DNA of 64,000 nt from a virus. The stretch is taken from positions 1-64,000 of the IMG/VR virus record IMGVR_UViG_3300032397_000006, one strand, 5' to 3'. Under the pieces are notes generated by a model. The model was not told where the DNA came from and ran no database searches. It worked only from the letters and a program-made list of their open reading frames with translations. Position numbers and translations under genes: made by a program. How positions within the stretch are numbered: the first letter of the stretch is position 1; every line of letters starts with the position of its first letter. Of this stretch, positions 42,093 to 50,500 are shown piece by piece.

Positions 42093-43387
42093 CACACCCT
42101 CCGGAGCACGAGCTTTACAGCTCGCATAGACTTCATCCAACCACGGGCGCGCGCGATCAAATGTCGGCGTAATCCCGTCTGTTTGAATTTTCGCACATAG
42201 TTCGGATCAATAACAACGTCGGGCTGATTTTCTCCGCCCGCCCACACTAGGCGCGGTTTCGGGCCTGCGTTGTCAAATAGCGAGAATTCATGAGCTCTAC
42301 GCGCTATCTGCTCGAAATTCCCAGGAATGACGTGGTGCGCTTCCCGCACGAAATTGTCAGGCACGTAACGCCCGGTATTCCGCGCTCGGGAGCCCACGCG
42401 GGAGACAGCCTCAGCGAGCGGAATGTGTGGCATCACGAGGTGCACGTGGTAGCCCGCGGCTTTCAGTGCCTCGATTCGCCCAATGAATTTCTCCGTGTTT
42501 TTCCCCGTGCCGTCGAGAATCAAATTCTTGCGCTCTGCCACAGCGCGAGCTCGGACCTTTTCGCCGAGGTCGCTGGACTCCTCGTGTGCCATGGCCGCGG
42601 CATCTTTCGCCGTCACCGTCGATCCGTCCGCTGTGAGTCCGTACGCGAGAGCTCGCTGATACTCAGGTAGCTTTTCCTTACACGCGTCTGGATCGGACAC
42701 GACGAAATCATTGTGGTCGCCCACTAGCGTGGCGAGGATCGAGCCCTTGCCGACGCCGGAGCCTCCCATGGTGACGATCGCCGTGGGCGTGCGATCGAGC
42801 GGCACGGGCTTCACGTGCTTGGTAAATGAATCCACGATCGCCGCGTGGAGCGCTTTACGCTCAGGCGTGTAATCCTTGAAGCGCACCGGGCGAATACGAC
42901 CGACCTCGATTGTGTGCGCGGTTTTCGTTTCCGCAGGAAGCCCGATCGAAGTCGCGGATTCGAGCCAAGCGCGATCGCGCTTGGTTGCGTGCGTTGCGCG
43001 CTCCGCGTCTGAAAATACGTGCACCACTTCGGCCGGGCTCACGATCGGGAAACTGCTGGGCGCCTCGCGACGCTGCACCGGCTTTGTGCCCGTGTGTCCG
43101 TAGTCGTAGTTCCAGCCGCCCTTACCATCTGGCGTGCGACGAATGTATTTATGCCCGGGCCGCTCCTCGCCCTTTTCCGACTTGAGCAAATCGAGCGGGA
43201 TCACGTGCGCCTTTTGTGTCGGCTGCTGCTGCGCTTGCTGTCGAGGAAAGCGAGCTCGAAATCCGCGCTCCCTCGAGCGTCGGATGTCCGAATATTTCTT
43301 AGGCTGCGCGAGCCCTTGTGCGAGGCCTCCGCGCAGCATATCGGCGAGGCGTGCCGTCTCGCGTGGATCCTTCGGCGGTAGGCTCAC
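42092..43387 (-). CDS. Zeta-toxin-like P-loop kinase with GHKY motif (431 aa)
   Basis: The GTG at 43387 overlaps the previous stop (GTGA); a TTG four codons earlier is a less likely start. The GHKY motif lies at residues ~75-96. The C-terminal half has a clear kinase: Walker A GGSGVGKGS (~208-216), VVSDPDACKEKLPEYQ with the Asp pair (~230-245), and LILDGTGKNTEK (~289-300). This layout matches zeta-type UDP-sugar kinases. By family such enzymes phosphorylate UDP-N-acetyl sugars and stop cell wall synthesis; here it may be an injected effector. No antitoxin (epsilon) gene is visible. Confidence 0.75.
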   Translation of the reverse strand: MSLPPKDPRETARLADMLRGGLAQGLAQPKKYSDIRRSRERGFRARFPRQQAQQQPTQKAHVIPLDLLKSEKGEERPGHKYIRRTPDGKGGWNYDYGHTGTKPVQRREAPSSFPIVSPAEVVHVFSDAERATHATKRDRAWLESATSIGLPAETKTAHTIEVGRIRPVRFKDYTPERKALHAAIVDSFTKHVKPVPLDRTPTAIVTMGGSGVGKGSILATLVGDHNDFVVSDPDACKEKLPEYQRALAYGLTADGSTVTAKDAAAMAHEESSDLGEKVRARAVAERKNLILDGTGKNTEKFIGRIEALKAAGYHVHLVMPHIPLAEAVSRVGSRARNTGRYVPDNFVREAHHVIPGNFEQIARRAHEFSLFDNAGPKPRLVWAGGENQPDVVIDPNYVRKFKQTGLRRHLIARARGWMKSMRAVKLVLRRV

Positions 43388-46300
43388 GTGTCCCCCCAAA
43401 TGCGCTTTCCTGCGGTCGCGCCCTGATAAATGTGCGAGGCGATTTTGCCTGCACGGTGCTGATCTTCAATGTAACTCATGGAGTCTCGATAAATCGAGTC
43501 TGCATTTATTGCGCGCGCACTGTCTGGCATGCTGTCGCCCAACGCTACGTTCGGTTTGCCCCCTGGAAATGTCACCTCAGCGAATACGAAATCCGCGTGA
43601 TCCTTGTGCGCTTCGTGGAATTTCGAGAAGTTTTTCGCGCCCTCTGCGTAGCTGTCGGCGAATACGCGTGCGTCGACCATACGCCCCGCGCCCACCGCAC
43701 GTGCGACAGCGCCTGGCCAAGCGCGCTTTGGATCCGAGTGCACAAACATGAACGTGGGCTTTATCCCACGTTTCGCGCACTCAGAAATCAACCACTCGTT
43801 CTCCGTTGCGTTCTGCTCGCCTGCCGCGTCCCAGGTAGCAGCTACTGACTTCGGCAGATCAGGACGCGCGGCAAGGCCTACGCCTTTGCCCGCCGCACAG
43901 CCGCCGCTCGTGACCAAGATCTTACGGTCTCCCGGTGCCATTTTCGCGATCTCGTCAAGGCGCGTGATAAAGGCACGCTTCGCGATCGCGTTCGCAGTCT
44001 GATGCAGCGCAGTGTTGTACAAGCTCCGCGCCTTGGCACGCTCGAGATTCATCGGCTCGCCTGGCTTATCCGGAGGCAAGTCGTCGCGCTTCCAGTCGGC
44101 GAGCAATGCCTTCGCGCCATCTGTTTCGAACACGTAATTGTTCTTTTTCGCGATCTCGCCGAAAGCCTGAGCTGTACCGTTCGGGTCGCGCTCGAATGCG
44201 TCCGCGAAACGCGTCTCGATCGCACGCTCCTCGTGCGTGAGGTTAGGCAGCTTCGGCACACCAGGCGGGGGCAGCACAGCATCGCCCGGAATGCCGACGC
44301 GTGCGGCTTTCTCGTTCGGCTTCTGCGGCGTGGCGCTCCTCGAGAGCGGCTTACGCTTGACGGCTTGGCCTTGCGCAGATCGCGCCGTGCGTGGTGGCGC
44401 GTTCGTGTAGAAATACTGCCAGCCGCCCTTACCATCTGGCTTGCGCCGCATGTACTTGTGGCCGGCGCGTTCTTGCCCCGGTACAAATGCCTTTTTCATC
44501 GCACGACGGCGCACGCAAAACGTCGTCTGCGATTCCTTCGCACCGGCTTCTACACTGCGCAGTTTCTTGTAGTAGTCCGGACGCTCGCACAGGTGATCGA
44601 GGGCGATATCCGCGGCTTTCTCGAGATCCTTTGTGTGCTCGAGCTCGACCTGCATTCCTGCCTGTAGATCGGTCGCTGTCCAGCGCGCATGCTCCCACTC
44701 CACACCGAGGCGCTTCGCAGCGCTCATAGCTGCATCGTGCGAAACACGAAGTGCTTTCGACTTCCGCGTAGTGTCAGTGGCGCAGCTCGCGCAAGGCACA
44801 ACGGGATCGCAGCCAGAGCAGCTCTTTTTCAGCCCCTTTTTCGCCTTCGCGCGAGCTCGGGCCTTACGCCCCTTTGCGCGGTGCGACCACTCGAGCGCCT
44901 TACCTTCTGGCAGCTTGCCCTCAGCTTCTGCAGCGAAAGCCCAACGGCGCTGCTTTTCGCTAAACGGGTGCTGCATCTTGCCCTTCGCGAAAGCTTCAAG
45001 CTCGTCGAGCGGATCGAGTGATTTCTTTTTCTCAGCTGCCGCCAGCTGCTTTGCTACGCCGTGCGCATAGCTTTCAGCCAGCAGAGAAGCTCCGCCAAAT
45101 TCGACATCCTTTGGTGCCACGTGCGACATCTCGCGCACAAAGTGCTCGGCCTCCGCTTTGCTCGTGAGTGCTCCGCCCGCGTTGATGGAGTATCCGCTCG
45201 GAATATGCGTGACGTGGTAAATGCCGTACTGCCCGCGCGTGATTCCGTAATCGCCGATCGCCGGCATGGACGTGACCTCAGGATCGCGGATTTCCTTACC
45301 GTCTTTATCGCGGATCGCCAAGTGCACGTCGACCGTGCGCAGCTTCTCAGGCTTGATGCCCGCGACCTTTTCAGCTGCGCGCATAGCGTCGCGGTGCTTC
45401 GCGACCTTTTCGAATGCAGATTCCATCGCCTCGTTCAGACCAGGCGCCGCTTTGCGTGAAAACACGTAGGGGTGGCTGTTCTCCCAAGACTCGCGCCGCG
45501 CCTTTGAAGCGACGTCGAGATCCTTACGCGCTTCGGAGAGCTGCTGACTGTGGGAGGCAGCCTCGCGCGCGTGCTCGTGTGGCGTATCGCCCGCGACGAC
45601 GTGTGAATAGACGTAGTGCCAGCCCCCGCGACCATCGGGCTTGCGAGTCAGGTATTTGTGCCCTGCAACCTCGTCGCCCTTCGCGGCCTTGCTGAGCTCG
45701 CCGAGATTGTCTAGCGCATCGCCACTCTTGAGAGCCAGCATTCCCCATTTTTGCGACTCGGCGAGGCCTGCGCGCATGCCTGAGAACGCACCCTCAGACA
45801 TACCTGCCCGCTCGAGAGCAGCATCTAAACGCTCGCGTGTGACCTTCGCATGCGCCTTGGCCTCAGCGTGCCGCGTCGAACCCGGAGTGTGCGCGTATTG
45901 GCTGGCGACACGCTCTGCGCTCGCGCGCTCGTGCTCGCGCGACGCTGCCACCACAGCGCGCTGTGCAAGTGGCGCCTTACGCTTCGCATGCGCGTCTGCG
46001 TAGTCGTAGCGCCAGCCGCCGTGCCCGTTCGGCTCGCGCTTGAGATACTTGTGGCTGGTTGCCTCGTCGCCCTTGGAGGCCTTGATCAAAGGCAAGAGTG
46101 CATCGATCGCGTCGGCTGATTTATACGCGAGCGAAGTCGTCTTGAGGGCAACCCTACGCACGGTGCTAGGACTCGCGCGCAAACGGGACACGGTTTGCTT
46201 GTTCCAGAAATGCTCGATCTTACGTTTCGCTTTGCGCTTGGCTTTACGCGCAGCGAGCGCGCCCTTGATCTTTGCGTAGACGTAACTCCAACCGCCCTTA

Positions 46301-47586
46301 CCGTCAGGCTTGCGCTCCGTGTACTGATGCCCTGCCTGCTCCCCGCCGCGTACAGCATCAGCCTTCGCTGCTTTAATAAACAGCACAGGTGCCGATTTCT
46401 CGACTTTTGCCGGACGCCACGCATCGGGCTTCGTGTCAGGCTTTACGCCGTCTGCATTCTTGTCGTAGGAGCTGTCTTTTATGTAGCCACGCGGCACGAC
46501 GTCGAACGTGCAGTAGATGCCCATAATACCGATCGTGCTCCCCCAATTTTCGGTTGTGATCGGCGACGCTTTGTAGACGCTGTGCCGCTCAGTAAGGATC
46601 TTTTTTCGCATCTCTTTCACAGCACCCCACAGAGCATCTTTCTCGCCCTTGTTCGCGTAGGTGCTGTGGAACTTGATCGTCGCCTTAGCAGTCGGGCGAA
46701 ATGTCTTCGGGTGCGTTTCGCGTATCACGCTAACGGTCCCTTTTTCGCCGAACGTCTTCGGTCCTTTCTCGATATCAGAGAGCAGCTTGTCTATTTCCGG
46801 TGGCGGCAGCTCGCCCTCTTTTTTAGAGGCCGCATGCTCCGCGCTACCCTCTGCGGGATATTCATAATCCCAGCCGCCCTTACCGTCTGGCTTGCGCGTA
46901 AGGTATTTGTGCCCCGGGCGCTCCTCGCCCTTGGCTAGAGATTTCTCGTATTTGAATTCCGCGGTCTCCCGCTCGTATTTCGGCACTTGATAAGGATCTA
47001 CGTGTTTCCACCGCCCCTCGTGCCATACGGGCTCGAGATTCTTTTTCTTGCGCGCAGCTGGTAAAGGCGCCGTAAATAGCGGCGTAGCCGGCTTGTGCTC
47101 ATCGATTCGCGCTTCGGAATAGCCGCCAGGCAAGCGCCGCGTGCGCACATACGAAGGGTAATTGCCGAGACTGCGCGGCATGTCGAAATCAACGTTGTCG
47201 GAAGTCGCGCCGTCTCCCTCCAATAGGTGCCCGAAAACCTTAATCTCTTTCGAGTGCCAGCTCCCGCCCGCCGTGGCCAGGTACACCTTACCGTTATGCG
47301 GCAGCAGAAAAGGCGCGCTGTGCCCCTCGGTCGCGGCTTGCTCGATCGCTTGCTTGAGCACGCTCGGATCAAAGGCGCCCACTTGTTTCTTGTGATCGGC
47401 GGGAGGCTTGTAGCTGTATTTCCATCCGCCTTTACCATCTGGCGAGCGCAGCAGATATTTGTGCCCCTCGACCTCTACGCCCTTCGCCGCTTTCTCGAGT
47501 AGCGCTAGGGGATCGAGCTCAGGCTGAGCTCTCACAAGGCTCAAGCCGATTGCGTGCTTTCGAAGTGCTGAGATCGCATCAGTCAT
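43384..47586 (-). CDS. 1400-aa polyvalent protein with six GHKY motifs and a C-terminal P-loop kinase
   Basis: The start is the ATG at 47586, which overlaps the upstream stop. GHKY motifs are at residues 38-59, 222-243, 416-437, 508-529, 639-660 and 1039-1060. Unique segments lie between: one with FLLPHNGKVYLATAGGSW, one ending GIYCTFDVVPRGYI, a helical one, one with YGIYHVTHIPSGYSINAGG, and one like DUF5661 (LGVEWEHARWT, GMQVELEHTKDLE, LCERPDYYKKL). After the last motif, a P-loop (SGGCAAGKG, ~1224-1232) with FVHSDPKRAW marks a zeta-like kinase. The modular plan is visible; most functions are unknown. Confidence 0.75.
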   Translation of the reverse strand: MTDAISALRKHAIGLSLVRAQPELDPLALLEKAAKGVEVEGHKYLLRSPDGKGGWKYSYKPPADHKKQVGAFDPSVLKQAIEQAATEGHSAPFLLPHNGKVYLATAGGSWHSKEIKVFGHLLEGDGATSDNVDFDMPRSLGNYPSYVRTRRLPGGYSEARIDEHKPATPLFTAPLPAARKKKNLEPVWHEGRWKHVDPYQVPKYERETAEFKYEKSLAKGEERPGHKYLTRKPDGKGGWDYEYPAEGSAEHAASKKEGELPPPEIDKLLSDIEKGPKTFGEKGTVSVIRETHPKTFRPTAKATIKFHSTYANKGEKDALWGAVKEMRKKILTERHSVYKASPITTENWGSTIGIMGIYCTFDVVPRGYIKDSSYDKNADGVKPDTKPDAWRPAKVEKSAPVLFIKAAKADAVRGGEQAGHQYTERKPDGKGGWSYVYAKIKGALAARKAKRKAKRKIEHFWNKQTVSRLRASPSTVRRVALKTTSLAYKSADAIDALLPLIKASKGDEATSHKYLKREPNGHGGWRYDYADAHAKRKAPLAQRAVVAASREHERASAERVASQYAHTPGSTRHAEAKAHAKVTRERLDAALERAGMSEGAFSGMRAGLAESQKWGMLALKSGDALDNLGELSKAAKGDEVAGHKYLTRKPDGRGGWHYVYSHVVAGDTPHEHAREAASHSQQLSEARKDLDVASKARRESWENSHPYVFSRKAAPGLNEAMESAFEKVAKHRDAMRAAEKVAGIKPEKLRTVDVHLAIRDKDGKEIRDPEVTSMPAIGDYGITRGQYGIYHVTHIPSGYSINAGGALTSKAEAEHFVREMSHVAPKDVEFGGASLLAESYAHGVAKQLAAAEKKKSLDPLDELEAFAKGKMQHPFSEKQRRWAFAAEAEGKLPEGKALEWSHRAKGRKARARAKAKKGLKKSCSGCDPVVPCASCATDTTRKSKALRVSHDAAMSAAKRLGVEWEHARWTATDLQAGMQVELEHTKDLEKAADIALDHLCERPDYYKKLRSVEAGAKESQTTFCVRRRAMKKAFVPGQERAGHKYMRRKPDGKGGWQYFYTNAPPRTARSAQGQAVKRKPLSRSATPQKPNEKAARVGIPGDAVLPPPGVPKLPNLTHEERAIETRFADAFERDPNGTAQAFGEIAKKNNYVFETDGAKALLADWKRDDLPPDKPGEPMNLERAKARSLYNTALHQTANAIAKRAFITRLDEIAKMAPGDRKILVTSGGCAAGKGVGLAARPDLPKSVAATWDAAGEQNATENEWLISECAKRGIKPTFMFVHSDPKRAWPGAVARAVGAGRMVDARVFADSYAEGAKNFSKFHEAHKDHADFVFAEVTFPGGKPNVALGDSMPDSARAINADSIYRDSMSYIEDQHRAGKIASHIYQGATAGKRIWGDT

Positions 47587-50500
47587 CGCTTCCCCGTTTC
47601 CACAGCGTCCCGGATCGTAGCCCATTCTCGCACGTTGAAGCGTATCGAAGGCTTCTGCGGCGCCGCCCCATGGAAAGCGTATTTACCACTGTTCCGGCGT
47701 GCGAGGGCCTTCCTTCGGCGCCTGGAGGCCTTCACTTCCTTTTCGGTCTGCACGGTCCCGTAGATGCCCTCGAAATCGGGGGACTCCTGCGAAGGGCTGT
47801 AGCGCTGCACGACGTAGGATTTCACGAGAGCTCCGTGGTTGCTCGGGTCGGTCACGAACGCGGCGAAATCTTCGAACGCGACCGCGCGCACTTGCCCCAA
47901 GAATCGAGGATCGTCGTAGTGCGCTTGGTAAGCCTGCACCGCGGCACCGAGATTCGAAAACCCGAGCATGCACTTCTGTTCGTCTACGTGCACGAAGTCG
48001 GGCGACTTGAGCTGATCGATCACGAACACGTAAGGCGCCATCTTGTCGGGCCCGACGTAGACGTCCACGTGATCGCCATCCGTGCCTTGCGTGCGCCGCA
48101 CATAGCCGTAGTCGTGCACCATCTTTGTTTTGCCTGCGCGCTTCGCGTGTGCGTCGTACCAGTGCCGGTAAGATCCTGCCTGGTTTTCGACGCTCACCTT
48201 TAGCCCGCGGAAATCCCGACGCCTGTGCAGCTTGCGCGACTTCTCGAGCGGAGCTTTCAAGCTGTCGATCACTTCTGTAATCGCATCGTCGCTGTCCTCA
48301 ATATGCGCGCCGAAACGCGCGAAAGCCTGCCTGATCGCAGGTTCAATCATGCGCCGCCCCCCGGGCTCGCTCGCGAGCTCTGCGTACTCCTCTCGATATT
48401 CAGCCAGCGCATTGATCGCGTGCGACACTGCTTGCTTTCTGCCCTCAGGCGAAGCAATAGGCTGCAGCTCGTAGGAGCGTTGATCCTCTTTTGATAGAGG
48501 CGCGTCGTAGGTCACGGTGCCGTGCCGAAAAGCAGGATGCTTTCCAATCGAGGAAAATCCTTTAGGCGCTGTGAACGTACCGATCGGCCTATTCTGCATA
48601 CCGTACACGTAGTGCCAGCCTCCCTTACCATCAGGGTGACGCTCCGCGTAAAGGTGCCCCGCTTGCTCCTCGCCCTTTGCCGCTTTACGCAACACGAGCA
48701 GCGCCTTCAATACAGCATCCTGAAACGCGTGGCGCTTATCCCAATCGAAATCGAGCGCGAATTTCGACGGTCTGCCGGGTGTCTCGACGCGCGTATAGAA
48801 ATCCTCAGCTGCGGGCTTATATTCGTAGCCCTTGCCTTTATGGTGCTCGCCCGCGTGTCCGCCCGTCGTGAAATGCATCTCATGCGCTCCGCGGTGCGAA
48901 TGAATTACTGAGTCTTGATTAAACTGCTTTCCGAGCGCGCGCATAACACCAAACTCGCTAGGCGAATCGTGGTGCACCATGAAGGCATTACTTTTCTGCG
49001 GCTTCGCGCTCTCGTGATGCACGATAAAGCTCGCCTCACGCGAACCATAATGCCCCTCGACCTCGGTATAGCGGAGCTTGCGCTTTTTCAGCTCGCCTCG
49101 CAGGCGTTCGTGTCGCGCTTTGAATTCCGCGTGATCCTCAGACATGTCCTTTTCGCGCGCGTCGTTTCCGTTGCGACCTGCGCTGATAATCGAATAGGTG
49201 CCGTGCTCGAGCAGATCGTCCAGCTGCGGACGCGTGAGACGCACCTCGCCCGCGGGTTTGCGTGGAGGTCTGTCGCTCGGGTGCCCGGGCAGATCATAGC
49301 CGTAGCGCCAGCCTCCCTTACCGTCTGGCGTGCGGCGCACGTACTTGTGCCCCGGACGCTCGCCTTCGCTGCCCTCGCGCGCTTTACGGATCGCTTCGCC
49401 CCACGGAATGATATGCATACTTTTCTCCGTACCCTCTGCGCGGGCTTTGACGGCTGCGTAAGTGTCAGGGTGCACCGCAGGCGCATCGCCATCGTCGCGC
49501 GTCGCGTTGCCCTTCATGTCCACGCCCAGCCACATTCGCCAGTGTCGATCAAGCTGCCCGATCGAGGAAATCACTCCGGGCTTAGCGAGCAGTTCCTTTG
49601 CCATCTTTTCGCGCTCGGCCTTCGGCAGCTTGCTCGCGTGATACTGCTCGACCTCGAGTTTCTGTTGCTGCTCTGCGGCAACCTTGTCCTGCGCTGCGCG
49701 CTTCGCTTGCGCCGCTTCGCGTTCGGCCTGCGCGGCTGCCTCGCGTGCTGGAGCGCCCGCTTCCCACTCCGCTTGCTTTTGCTTCTCTGCAGCCTTCGCG
49801 GATTTCTTTTCAGCCTCTCGCCGCGCTTCGCGTTCGGCCTCGACCTTCTCTGTCTCGTGCGGCAACGAAATACGATGGCGCTTGAAAGCATCCGGATCCG
49901 GATCGCCGAGCTCCCCTTGTGCTTCCTGAATCGCTGCTGCGGGGACCTGCAAATCATCGCGTGCCATCACGAGCGTTTCTTCTTCGCCCTCGTACGCACC
50001 TAGATCAGCCTCGTGCTCCGCGTGAAACAAGACGGCTTCAACAGGCACGTCGAGCGTGACCACGGCGCCGCGCGTTGCGTACTGCGTGCCGAAGTCGTGC
50101 GCGCTTTCGTGGTCGCTGGTCCAGCTCGACAAGCTGCGCACTGCAACGGGAACGGTGCCGCCCTGCGCTTGCTTCGCTTGCTCGACAAGGGCCTTACCCT
50201 GGTCGTGCGCAATGCCGCGATGAATGCGCACTGTGCGCTCGCCCTTGGCAGCGAATAGCGCCTGCGTCGCTGCGTACTGCCTGATCGCCATCGCTTCGCA
50301 GTCGTCGATTTCCTTTTTCGAGATACGGGACGCACGCGTAACCGCTTCTGCAAACGTACGCTTTTCGTCTGCGCTTGCGCGACCTCGAGCGATCTTGCCG
50401 ATCAACGCGAGTTGTGGCGTGGTTTTCGTCATCCATTCATTTCGCCAAGCGTTACGCACGTGTGACTCGTCGGAATGATCGGCGAAAGCATCATCCGTGT

